A stretch of DNA of 64,000 bases from Lepidodermella squamata (taxonomy: Eukaryota > Gastrotricha), in contig JBLDXI010000075.1 in the NCBI GenBank assembly GCA_047495785.1, positions 36,175-100,174 on the forward strand, in the 5' to 3' direction. The notes under the pieces were generated by a model. The model saw only the letters and a list, made by a program, of their open reading frames with translations. It searched no databases and was not told the origin of the DNA. A program made the translations under genes and the position numbers. Numbering within the stretch: the first letter of the stretch is position 1; the number at the start of each line of letters is the position of its first letter. This document shows positions 22,612-32,628 of the stretch, one piece after another.

Positions 22612-23064
22612 TTATTTATAATTTTGCATGAGTCTTATCGTTGAAATGATGATGTCGCACATGAGTGAGTGCGGTAGTTCGAGACGTTTGGCGAAGTCGC
22701 GGAAGAACTTGGTGATGGTACCACGGACTCCAACGAAGAGACCGATTACTTCGAGGGAAGTTAAATTGTATTTTTCCTTGAAGTAGTCTGTGCAAGCCTC
22801 GCAGTGTGCCCGTTTTTCTTTGTCGACTTCCAGGGCTTGATCTGGGCTTTTTTCGAAGCGGATGGCAGGGTCCAAGATCCACCCTTCTCTCGTGTTTTTA
22901 GTCTTCGTGTTTATATCAAATTCAATTTTCAAGTCGAAATTCCGAAATCGTTCTTCCCACCGTGAAAGGGTTAAGCCACTTTTATTGCCCGCCCTTTTGA
23001 TTTTTATGTAATTCTCCAATTTATTTTTCCGGGATTGACGAGAGAGACTACAGGCCCATCGCAT
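22612..23064 (-). pseudogene. LINE C-terminal (restriction-like endonuclease type) remnant
   Basis: A 150-codon minus-strand frame reads GWILDPAIRFEKS, VDKEKRAHCEAC, FKEKYNLTSLEVIGLFVG and RGTITKFFRDFAKRLELP. This order (DP-IR-E, EK, EVIGL-VG-RGT) resembles C-terminal domains following the reverse transcriptase in certain non-LTR retrotransposons. No reverse transcriptase remains upstream, and the first about 40 residues look out of place, so it is a fragment. Confidence 0.55.
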
Positions 23065-23957
23065 CCTTGTCGACCAGAGCTGGACTTCGAAATCGAGTAA
23101 TCCGACATCGAGGTCAGGTCGAGCTGCGATGTGGTCGGAGTTCAGTCATAATGCGTTCAAACGCATTTTTTCAAACATAGGAATAAAAATTACCGCATAG
23201 TGGAACGTTTTGCCGCTTAGTGTACTGTATATTTTTGGAAAAAAACCGAAAAACTACGATCAGGGTTATACCAGAATGAACTCGCATAGCATAATCTAGT
23301 TGCTACTCTAGTGTTTTTTCGGCGGCGTCAGGTGAAATAGCCTGAATTAATACAACTTTTTCCTATTTTATTTCCTCTTTTATTAACGCTAAAACCACCT
23401 GAGTGACGATTGCGAGGTCATTAATACCACTCTCGGTGGATCATACATTTTTTCAGGTAGATGAGGCGAGGCAGATAGAAATCATTGAACTAGCGTTAGC
23501 GTACTGTACTAAAAAAAGTTAATGTTGCGCACTCAACAACTGAACTAATTTTTCCCTGAGCGCCGGTAATAAAAATCACCTGACAAAAATAAAATTGCAG
23601 AAAACACAGGCAAGGCTATAAAGGAATCAGTCGCTCAATCGCTGCATGTCCTAAATTAACCTCTCGCTCGCTTTTAAATGTACACCCCCCCTGCGCTGGT
23701 GCTGGGTGCGCGCTTTGCGAAAAAATCATTGAGGCATGTCGTTCAAACTTTTACAAATTTTCTATGTTCTCAGTTTAAATGGTATAATTTCCGTTCCGTG
23801 ATATGGACGTGGACCGGTGCCACTAGGCAAACCGGGTAATAGGTAATTGGTTTTGGGCCCCCATATTTCGCAACAACCTCGAAGGGTTTCTCGCAGATCG
23901 AAATGAGCTCGGAACGATTGGAGGCACTTTACGCGCCTGGGACTTCTTCGCTCAAGT
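23065..23957. other. intergenic, repeat-like
   Basis: No gene seen. Contains a second, rearranged copy of the blocks found near 22436-22566, then unremarkable sequence. Confidence 0.4.
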
Positions 23958-24192
23958 GATGTTAAGTACCGGATGCTGAACTTCTGACTCCTCCATAATA
24001 ATTTTCTCGCGCCGTCGAACCATTTTTTGTAAATGCTAAAAATAGTAACAAAATCTTCGATATATTGTGATTTGCTGTGAAGCCAAAGCTAAAAATAGAA
24101 CATACTACTATTTTTGGCATTGCAAAAAATGGTTCGACGGCGCGAGAAAATTATTATGGAGATCAGTAGCTCTGCATCCGGTACTTAACATC
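23958..24192. repeat. 235-bp foldback (MITE-like) element
   Basis: Outer ends GATGTTAAGTACCGGATG and CATCCGGTACTTAACATC are exact reverse complements. Internal arms continue imperfectly with TCCATAATAATTTTCTCGCG and its complement, leaving a centre of about 80 bp. The structure is that of a non-autonomous inverted-repeat transposon. It ends about 180 bp before the truncated 5' end of the second LicD gene. Confidence 0.85.
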
Positions 24193-24375
24193 TCTTGTCT
24201 TCGCTAATATTTTTAACATCCTAAGAGACTCTTACGGCGACAAACCTTCAACGAGTTTAATTACAATGGTATCAATTCAGTTTCGTTTTTGAAATGAAAT
24301 AATGTTCCTCGCAAGCTATTTTATAGGCAACAATATTGGGAAAATAGGATCAGCCTCCTACTAAGAAATGATAAG

Positions 24376-25767
24376 AAATTACTTCAAGAAACTTGGATGG
24401 ATACACCAGCCATTACGACTCAGAAACCCGCATAATTAGATTTTTTGGCACGCTGCCGAATAATTCCGAACCAATCGAAGGCGTCAAGTGGCGCTGGCCT
24501 TGTGTCGAAATTCAGATCTTCGAGGATCGCTACACCGAATCTGGTCATTTGAGTGAGATTGTGAACCCTTCTAGGCCAGAGGATTGGGTATGGGCAGTTC
24601 ACTCTAAAAATTAACGATTAATGTTAACCATTTACCATTTATTCATCTAGTACCCTTCAGCTTTGATCTTCCCGCTTGAAGAAGTGGTTTTCGAAGGTTC
24701 GCGAGCTAAAGTCCCAAAACAACTTATGGACGTGGTAGTTCTCGACTTTAATCCAAAATGGTGTGATGCGAGAATATTTCGTTCGAAAAGCGATGCTACA
24801 ATTATGAAAGATGCTCTCGTGCAATGCGAGGAAATCGAGGACTTCGTGGAATTCAGCCTTGATTTCAATGATGTGGACCGGTACTACAAAACACGGGCTA
24901 ATCGTTCATGCGATAGGCACACCGCCGATCCAGCTCTGTGTTTCTTCGATCCTCAGGTAACGGAGATGCAGAAGAGCGAAATTGTCAGGCTTTCCCGAGC
25001 TTGCTACGAGGCCGTTAAAAGCATTGAAGAGGAGGCAGATCATATTCTATATTCTGGATCTTTGATCGGCTACTGGCGACACGGTGGCCACATGATCCCG
25101 TAAACTGCTTACTTCTTCATTAATTTTTCAATGTTTTGCTAATTAATTTATAGGTGGGACGACGATCACGACATAGCAGTTATACCGCGATCGAACCCAG
25201 CGAAACCAGCCGTTTTCTACGCAAATAAAATGATTGATGCAATAAAAATATATGGTGGAAAATACGCAATGTATTTCGATAGGAGACAAATGAAGATGAA
25301 GTGCTATTTGAATGACGAGAATTCACAAGCTGCTCCTGCCAGACCTTCCTTCCGCATTCCGTGGCGATGGCCGTTTGTCGATATCAACATAATGGAGACG
25401 CAATTTTCCAAACGGACTGGCAAGCTGTATAGGGTGAAAGAAGGAGCAGCTCATCCTCAATTCAACGTCTGTTTTGTCACCAAAAGCTGTCGCAATGAAA
25501 CATATTTTCTGTCACTAATTTCAGTATTTGGCCAAATGGATCTTCCCGACGGGGAAAGCGATTTTTGAAGGCGTGGAGGTAAACATTCCGCATGATGATG
25601 AAGAATCATTTTTGGACCGAACCTATACAATTGAAGAATGTGTGGCGCCTTACTACAACCACCGCACTGAAATGAGAGTTGACTATGGAGATCGCGATGA
25701 TAACAAGGGACATCTCAGTAGACCGTGTTCTGAACTATTCCACTTGTATAATTTTACGAATATCTAG
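24376..25767 (+). pseudogene. LicD/fukutin-related gene, 5'-truncated second copy
   Basis: Four exons parallel exons 2-5 of the gene at 6398 with the same junctions: about 24376-24587, 24651-25099, 25154-25466 (313 bp, as in the first copy) and 25525-25767. Similarity begins in the middle of the first LicD-like domain at the GLDGY block; the membrane anchor, first exon and the start of exon 2 are missing, and no start codon with a leader is seen. The retained part is conserved: KWRWPCVEIQI, SGSLIGYWRHGGHMIP then WDDDHDIAVIP, and KWRWP-like motif IPWRWPFVDINIM. Frames are open, so it is either a recent truncated duplicate or uses an upstream exon I cannot find. The donor after 25466 is a weak GTCTGT. 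Confidence 0.75.
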
Positions 25768-26016
25768 AATATTGCAATATAGTCCGATTCAAAACAATAA
25801 CAATATAGAATGAAATATGTACCTGAGAGTCAATCATATTGAAGAGACATTCTGTGACTTTCGAACAGCGGGAAGTTTTATTAAATACTCGGAATGCTTC
25901 TGGCTATATAGTATAAAGAGGATGTATTTTTTCATATACGAATCTGTTTATTGTTTGAAAGGCTGAACATATGGCTGGCAAATGGCTTCCATTATGTCTA
26001 TTCGATGATCGCAAGC

Positions 26017-26089
26017 GCCTCCTTGGCTCAGTTGGCTGTGCGCCAGTCTCATAATCTGGAGGTCGTGAGTTCGATCCTCACAGGGGGCA
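26017..26089 (+). tRNA. tRNA-Met-like (anticodon CAT), altered D arm
   Basis: Matches the tRNA-Met at 20762 except that the D arm reads GCTCAGTTGGCTGTGC, one base shorter and with a T-T mismatch in the D stem. Anticodon and T arm are intact. It may be a decaying copy. Confidence 0.7.
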
Positions 26090-26141
26090 GCCTTATCATT
26101 TTGGCAATCGGATCCTAATATTTAAAACGAATTATTAATTA

Positions 26142-26182
26142 TTGAAGGTGAATTATTTAAACTTTAAATAATTCACCTTCAA
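26142..26182. repeat. 41-bp near-perfect palindrome
   Basis: Arms TTGAAGGTGAATTATTTAAA and TTTAAATAATTCACCTTCAA flank a single central C. It lies between tRNA-Met and tRNA-Arg copies. Extrusion as a cruciform is possible; function unknown. Confidence 0.9.
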
Positions 26183-26215
26183 CGGGACGCCTTTTGCTAT
26201 TTGATGTTTCAAGCC

Positions 26216-26287
26216 GGCCCAGTGGCCTAATGGTAAGGCGTCGGCCTCCGGAGCCGGAGATTGTGGGTTCGAGTCCCATCTGGGTCG
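26216..26287 (+). tRNA. tRNA-Arg (anticodon CCG)
   Basis: A 72-nt cloverleaf with acceptor GGCCCAG/CTGGGTC, anticodon loop CTCCGGA and T loop TTCGAGT. It pairs slightly better than the copy at 19827. Confidence 0.9.
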
Positions 26288-26356
26288 CTACATTTTTTTA
26301 CCTCATGAACATATTGGCTCTACTTCGAAAATCAATGATTGACTCAGCTATCAGCC

Positions 26357-26435
26357 GGCTCAGTAGCTTAGTGCTTATTGGTAGAGCACCTGTCTTGTAA
26401 ACAGAAGGTCACGGGTTCGATCCCCGTCTAGGCCT
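26357..26435 (+). tRNA. tRNA-Thr-like (anticodon TGT), enlarged D loop
   Basis: Anticodon arm (CTTGTAA) and T arm (TTCGATC) are normal, but the D arm reads GCTTAGTGCTTATTGGTAGAGC, about 7 nt longer than usual, and one acceptor pair is C-A. Possibly a pseudogene; the copy at 19970 is damaged differently. Confidence 0.65.
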
Positions 26436-27250
26436 CGACTTCTCTTTTCCCTCAATCATTAGATGCTCAATTAGAAGATGAGAATGGGACCTGGAGTAAC
26501 CACAAGCACAAGCAATTTGTTATCATCACGAAGAATTCGAAATTTTCGAGAATGAATATAGTTATTCTTCCATGGCAAACGTTCATCGTAATAAAACGAT
26601 CAAATGTTTCAAATGTATTAAAAGATTACAAGAGTAGCTGAAATCATAACTGGAATAACCAGCTTCTTGATAAATATCGGTCATTTCGGTTAAACATTTC
26701 AACCATAAAATTGCTGAATTATTAAAGGTTGATAGTGGCGCCTAATTTCAAACCAGTTTCCGCGAGCCAATACGCGTTTTTGTTTGATGAACACTTTCCT
26801 GGAAAAAATGAACTGGGAAGGAAATGGCACAATTAGTGCATCAATCAATTTAAAAAAAATTCAGCTCTTACAATTTATTACAATTTGAGATTTTCCGGGT
26901 AGCACCTCAGTTTACTTACTTTGATTTAATTATTCTATAAGGTAAATCTGCCCGCATTGTACAAACAAAGACGCTGCTGGCATGGAGGATTGAAATTATT
27001 GGTTTCCTGGCACATTCATTGTTCGCGGAAATATCAATAATAAATCAGTGTCATTCATGTAGCTTTTTACATAGGCTATTTAACCAATATCGATCTCCTT
27101 CAATTCCTAACTCACACAGAGAGTATATGTTCAAACAAAAAATCCTGATAGTCCTAGTTATAGTGGGAGAATATAGAGAGCAGACATATCTGGGTAACTG
27201 GGGGCTGCTTTGAAACACTTTTCAGGCTCTAACCGAGACCGGGCATTGCA
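26436..27250. other. intergenic, no gene recognised
   Basis: AT-rich sequence between the tRNA group and the first channel subunit; the final part should contain the promoter of that gene. Confidence 0.45.
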
Positions 27251-28510
27251 ATGCTGGGATTTATCGTGCTACAATTTTTAGCTTATTCGGCAGCCTTAGA
27301 ACGATTATCCCACCAGCCGGTGTTAATCACTCAACAGGACCTCATCGATTACTGCGGCCTATCTACAGAGGTTCCGAATGCGAAACGAATTTTTAACAAA
27401 ACCTCGACTGAGTCTCAATCAGTGAGTGTTGAATTCATTCTGGACCGGTTCATTGGCATCGATGATCGAAGTGAGACTTTCACGGTGACTGGAAATCTGC
27501 ATTTTCGATGGAATGATACATGTTACTCGGAAGATTTCTACTCGCTCAACAATGCTACAGCTGGGAGCGTAGAAAGCGGCACACGGATTTTTGCGAAGAA
27601 TTGGGAAGACATGTTCCACCCTCGCATTAGGTTGAGAAACAGTATCAAAGACACAGGTAAGCTCAAGACATGTAAATTTCCTAATTTTAGTTATTTTCGC
27701 AGCCATGGTGACTGATTTCAACATATACTTGACGCTAACTAGCTACAACCAAGAACAGCCGCGTCAAGTTCTTATCAGTAATGTCTGGACTTTTTACGGA
27801 AGATTTGAAACAACCTGCAGTCTCGTTCTTACTGAATTCCCATTCGACACGCAGCATTGCAGGATCGAGTTTATCAGCCACAGTAACCTGGTCAATTTCA
27901 CCGAAGCGATTCTTCAAGTGGGATTCATGGGCGATGAGGTATTTCATCAATTTCTGACCTCGCCGGAAATACAAATGAATGTTTTTTCTAGCCTGTTAGC
28001 GCGAACCTAGCTTGGTCATTGCAAGGATCATCTTGTGGAGTAATTCACTCTAGTGCCGACCCTCCTTCACCAACCCTGGCTCTTTTTGAATTCGACGCCA
28101 AACGCCGGCCATCTTACTACGTTTACAACATGTTGCTTCCATGCTTTGTTCTGACAGTCCTAAATATGCTATCCTTTTTCCTACCTGCTAAAATAGTGGA
28201 TAGGTCGACATATTCCATGACTGTGTTGTTAGCCTTGGTCTTCATGCTAAGCCTAGTTTTAGCTAACATCCCAATGACTCCCCAGCGCATTTTTCTGACG
28301 TATTACATACTGATCGAATGTTTGCTTAGCACGGTGTGTACTGTTGAGAGTCTATTGTTGTGTTTCTTTGTTCGAGGAAGCAAATTACGTGCTAACCAGA
28401 AGTATTTCTTGGCTATTCCACTCCACCGGTTCATCGATATTGTTTTCTTTTTAATGATCTTCGCTGTTTTCGCTGCAGTAAACATTCAGGCATTAATTTT
28501 AGCTGCCTAA
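27251..28510 (+). CDS. Cys-loop ligand-gated ion channel subunit (cation-type pore), copy 1
   Basis: Exons 27251-27656, 27703-27938 and 27992-28510 give 386 aa. A signal peptide (MLGFIVLQFLAYSAA) is followed by the ectodomain with a canonical 13-residue Cys-loop (CSLVLTEFPFDTQHC, near residues 174-188). M1 begins SYYVYNMLLP. M2 reads VDRSTYSMTVLLALVFMLSL: an acidic residue at -1' and no PA insertion argue for a cation pore. M3 and M4 are separated by only about 20 residues, very short for this family, where the cytoplasmic loop normally sets trafficking and conductance. There is no vicinal Cys pair in loop C, so it would be a non-alpha subunit if nicotinic. The ligand cannot be predicted. It is a tandem duplicate of the next gene. 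Confidence 0.9.
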
Positions 28511-28883
28511 ACGCGGCGAGGCGAGACGACCAAGTCTCCATTAGACAATATTTTTCAGAACTGCAATCAATAACATTTTTGTTCGGTCAAGGTCGTCCGT
28601 GAAATCTTCGAATGTTATATAAATAACAGAAGGTTTTTTCCGCAGAAAGTAAATAAAAACTGAAATAATTACTTCCCTCGTATTCTGAGCTGACAATCTA
28701 GGATGTATCGATTCCTCTTTCAGCAGCTTCCTTTACCGCGAAAAATCTGGAAGGAAAACTTGTTAGCGAGGATGAGAAATCCATCGTATTTGGTTTTAAT
28801 TATTTCCTTTCTTGTTGTAAACTCGTTTCGCAGATGGTAGGAAAACGTTTGAAGTTGAAGTTGAATTTAGTCTTTTCTGGGTG
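28511..28883. other. spacer between tandem channel genes
   Basis: A 373-bp gap with no gene seen; it holds AATAAA-type signals of the first subunit and presumably the promoter of the second. Confidence 0.5.
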
Positions 28884-30183
28884 ATGTTTCATTTGTTAGC
28901 ATTATGTACCCTGTTTATCGCGCGGCCAGCAGCTTCAGCAATAAGTAGCTTAATGGAGGAGCGATTGACCCGCCGACCTGTACTAATGACATCAGACGAT
29001 CTGATCTACTACTGTGGGCTGACAACCGAAGTTCCAAACTCGATGCAAATATTTCATAAAACCTCGACATTAGCCCAATCTATCCGTGTCGATTTCGTAT
29101 TGGATAGATTCCTCGGTATCGACGATCGAACGGAAACGTTCACGATTAACGGAAATATGATTTTCAAATGGAATGACACTTGCTACTCAGAAGACTTCTA
29201 TCGTTTGAATAATTTCACATCCGGAGGATTGGCAACTGGGACTAAGGTTTTCGCTAAAAACTGGCAGGAGATGTCGCACCCAAGAATAAGACTTAGAAAC
29301 AGTGTTAAAGATTCAGGTATTTACAACTATTATCAAATATGATTTATTTATTAAACGGCATATGCTCAGCTATGGTGTCTGACTTCAACATCTATCTGAT
29401 GATGACAAGCATCAATCAGAAACCACCAGATGAAGTTTTCATTCAGAATACTTGGACCTTGTACGGCCGGTTCGAAACCACCTGCAAATTAGCTTTAAGT
29501 GACTTTCCTTTCGATACTCAAAGTTGCACGCTTGAGATAATAAGCAACAGCTTCTACATCAATGCGACAGAAGCTTCTATAACCATTGGTTTCATGGACA
29601 CTCACGTAAGGTTAACTAGCATTTGCGATGAAACGCCTGATATAATCTTCCTGAGTAGCCTGTAAGTGAGAATTCAGCTTGGACTATGAAAGGCTCGTCA
29701 TACAGCTTGGTGCCATCTCGTACGAATCCACCCACGCCAACTCAGGCGATTTTCCAGCTAGATTTCAAGCGCAGGCCATCATACTACGTCTACAACATGC
29801 TGATACCGAGTTCCGTCCTAACTATTCTCAACTTGTTGTGCTTCTTGCTGCCTGCTGAAGAGGTCGATCGAACTCATTATTTGATGGCCGTTTTGTTATC
29901 TCTGGTTTTCCTCTTGAGTCTCGTGCTAGCTAACATTCCTATGACACCCCAGCGCATTTTTCTCACTTACTACATCTTGATTGCATGTCTACTGTGTACC
30001 TTTTGCATTGTTGAAACTGTAATTTTGTGCTTTTTCGCCGTAAATTACCCAAAAACGGCGAAGAAGTTGATTTTCGGCTCTATTCCGCTTCACCACGCTG
30101 TTGATGCTATATGCTTTTGTCTAATTTTCACCGTGTTCATCGTCATCAACTTTCAAACATTGCAACTGGCGATGCAAGAATGA
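28884..30183 (+). CDS. Cys-loop ligand-gated ion channel subunit (cation-type pore), copy 2
   Basis: Exons 28884-29316, 29370-29605 and 29659-30183 give 397 aa. Intron positions, phases and even the length of exon 2 (236 bp) equal those of the gene at 27251, showing tandem duplication. The Cys-loop is CKLALSDFPFDTQSC; M1 SYYVYNMLIP; M2 VDRTHYLMAVLLSLVFLLSL, again acidic at -1'; both copies share ANIPMTPQRIFLTYYILI through M2-M3. M3-M4 loop is minimal. ATG at 28884 was chosen over the GTG before it. The Polinton begins 28 bp after the stop codon. Confidence 0.9.
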
Positions 30184-30211
30184 ATCAGAGCATTTGGAAC
30201 CACAAGCCACA

Positions 30212-30675
30212 AGCAGTAGGAATCGGCCGATCCTAAGCCAGCCGCCTCAAAATAAAATTTTCATCTTTTATCATATTCTCCGCAGCAAATCTTCGGCTTT
30301 TCGCATGGGCTCTGCGAAATGCAAAAATCATCACCAACGAGTCAAAATCACCGCCTAGGCATATCCAGCTCAAATTAAATTGAGTTTCGCCAACCATCCG
30401 AATTTTCCGATCTTAAAAATTTGAGAACAGCCTGAAAAGGGGTGCCTTTCAGAACAGCCCCTGAAAATGAAAATTACATCAGATAAGACGTCCTGCTCAC
30501 ACGGATTTCTCCGTTCTGCATTCGCCATTAAAATATATTTTTTCAATAATAAAATTATATGAGAATTATAAAAAACACATTTTTCCGAAAAATTGAAAAA
30601 TATTTGCCGCAGGTTTTTACCCGAATTGTGGTGAATCATCATGCAGGGTTCGAGCTTGTAAGCGTGACTTTTCTG
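30212..30675 (+). repeat. left terminal inverted repeat of the Polinton
   Basis: The outer 320 bp match the complement of about 51215-51534; the inner part (about 30535-30675) matches the complement of 49426-49557 instead, because the right copy is interrupted. It ends in one 38-bp-type unit (GAATCATCATGC..TTCGAGCTTGTAAGCGTGA). Confidence 0.9.
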
Positions 30676-30906
30676 AAGCAAAATTAGCTCTGGAAGTATT
30701 CGACAATCCCATGAAATCCTATAAAAGCCCTGATTTTCAGTTTCAGAATCCTGTTCTGAAAAATTCTCAGACAGTGATGCTGGTCAAGGATTTTCACGGC
30801 CTGTGGACATTCGGATAGCCAAGGTATTCCAGAGTTAACTCAGTGAAATATTTGCTAATGATGCTTACATGATGCATACATTCTGATTTTATTCGTACAG
30901 GAAATT

Positions 30907-31509
30907 TTAACGTAACGGGGGAGGATGAAGAAGAGAGACGTGAACATTCATTTCATTCATTTTAAATACATTAGCAGAAGGAAGTTGTGGCAAAATTACA
31001 TCACTTTTCAGACTTATACGAACCCACACATTTTCCTTTTTGTGAGAGAAAATGTTAAAAAACAAGTCAATATTACTGTTTTCACTTCGATCTATTATAA
31101 GATTACGAATAACAGTTTCAAGGTTTTGCAAAACCTGACAAAAGGAAGCAATAGGGGTAACGAGTTCACTTGAAAAAGTTATCTTATTACGATAGCCGAC
31201 TTCTACGCAGTCGTTTACATTCGATAGAATGCTATGGAAATCTCTGAACCACTGAACGAGTCCATCTTCGGCTATACGAGCTTTTTCAATTTTCATAAGC
31301 TCCTTGAGCATGCTTTGATATGAATTTCGCCACTTCTTGATATCAGCAGTCCTGCTAGCGAAGTTGTCAGTAAAGATAATTCCAGTGAACGAATCTTCCA
31401 AATCCACTCTCAAAGAGAGTAAAGCTCGCGTTGTTATCGCATTGGGTTGACGTGCTTCCAGTAACCCCACTAACAAATTCCAAAGCCGGATCAGAATTCT
31501 GCAGCACAT
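30907..31509 (-). CDS. Polinton protein of unknown function, paralogue A
   Basis: A 200-aa frame, first gene inside the left terminal repeat. Residues from LLSLRVDLEDSFTGII to IKKWRNSYQSMLKELM align with LLRLNVDLEDSAIATL to FEKWKGALKDILELLS in the divergent gene at 31993, so the two are paralogues. The predicted structure is mainly helical. N-terminal residues MCCRILIRLWNLLVGLL are hydrophobic and might be a short signal or anchor. The C terminus ends HPPPLR. I do not recognise a known Polinton family; the position at the element edge is where variable, host-interaction genes often lie. The two genes are separated by 480 bp with a TA repeat. Confidence 0.6.
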   Translation of the reverse strand: MCCRILIRLWNLLVGLLEARQPNAITTRALLSLRVDLEDSFTGIIFTDNFASRTADIKKWRNSYQSMLKELMKIEKARIAEDGLVQWFRDFHSILSNVNDCVEVGYRNKITFSSELVTPIASFCQVLQNLETVIRNLIIDRSENSNIDLFFNIFSHKKENVWVRISLKSDVILPQLPSANVFKMNEMNVHVSLLHPPPLR

Positions 31510-31675
31510 GAAGAGAAATAACGGTAGACAGCAACAGAACTATTCTAAATAATACAAATCCACACTCATATCATAAATGTTTATATGACGAAGGAGCCTG
31601 TATGATATGAAAGAGAAAGGGGTGCAAGTGTTCATAAGGTGATGTGGGCGTCGACAAGTGACACCATGTTTCATA

Positions 31676-31677
<2 letters not shown>

Positions 31678-31714
<37 letters not shown>
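31678..31714. repeat. (TA)n microsatellite
   Basis: About 18 TA dinucleotides lie between the divergent paralogues A and B. The tract could ease strand opening at a divergent promoter, or may be a slippage product. Confidence 0.9.
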
Positions 31715-31716
<2 letters not shown>

Positions 31717-31992
31717 TCAGAAGAACTTTCTGTTTCTAAACAAACAAAGTGCTATTAAATAAATTATTATCGTTATTTACAATGATAAGACTTGGTTCGT
31801 AATATGGTTCGTATCAGAATGATTAGCTTCCACGCTGCATTTTACGAGATAAAAAAAAAAAAGAAGGAAACTCAGCTACGAAATGTCCTCAGTTTTAGAT
31901 TGCATGCTCCCTACTTCACACTTCCTTATTACATATATTAGCTACTTGCTCGTTTAGGTTACTTTTAAACCGCTGTTATTATTTACCTTATT

Positions 31993-32628
31993 ATGGAGAC
32001 CACTCCAAGGAACGACGGCGTTACTATCAACATAGATACGAATTTAAACCTTACACCTTACCTTCCACAACTGCTACGTCTGAATGTAGACTTGGAGGAC
32101 TCTGCAATAGCCACATTAACGACTACAGATCCGAAAACCAGAATTGTTCATTTTGAAAAATGGAAGGGGGCTTTAAAAGATATCTTGGAATTACTGTCTA
32201 CTGCTGTCAACAAACAAGAAGCGGCTCAAATCAAGTTCAGCAGATGGATAGCAAGCGTCAAATTTATTCTTCAAGTGGTCAATCTTACACTCGACCGAGC
32301 AATTCAATTGAATCAAACATTCCTCGACAAGGAAATGGGAACTTTCCCCGGACAACTAACACATTTCTTCGGACATTTTGAAAGTTTCATCAAAGATGCT
32401 AAGAAGTGTGAAACTTATTCGTTCTGCGAAGAGACAGGAATATTCATCTGGATGAAGAGAAACATTTTCATGGGTGACCCAACATATGTGCCAAAACTGG
32501 AATGTGTCGTTACAAAGTTTCCTGTTGATAGCCTATTTTCAATAGACGACCTAAAAAAAAGCGTTCAAGAACATGCGGAACGTAGTCTACCACCTCCATA
32601 CACAACCCCACATACAGCTCCTCGTTGA
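31993..32628 (+). CDS. Polinton protein of unknown function, paralogue B, with PPxY motif
   Basis: A 211-aa plus-strand frame divergent from paralogue A at 30907-31509 and sharing its VDLEDS...KW core (residues about 28-75). It lacks a signal peptide or membrane segment. The C-terminal tail reads RSLPPPYTTPHTAPR, which contains PPPY, fitting the PPxY late-domain pattern that recruits NEDD4-type ubiquitin ligases in many viral matrix proteins. Whether that is its role here is inference. No known family recognised. Its conserved partner and full-length frame argue that it is functional. Confidence 0.6.
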   Translation: METTPRNDGVTINIDTNLNLTPYLPQLLRLNVDLEDSAIATLTTTDPKTRIVHFEKWKGALKDILELLSTAVNKQEAAQIKFSRWIASVKFILQVVNLTLDRAIQLNQTFLDKEMGTFPGQLTHFFGHFESFIKDAKKCETYSFCEETGIFIWMKRNIFMGDPTYVPKLECVVTKFPVDSLFSIDDLKKSVQEHAERSLPPPYTTPHTAPR

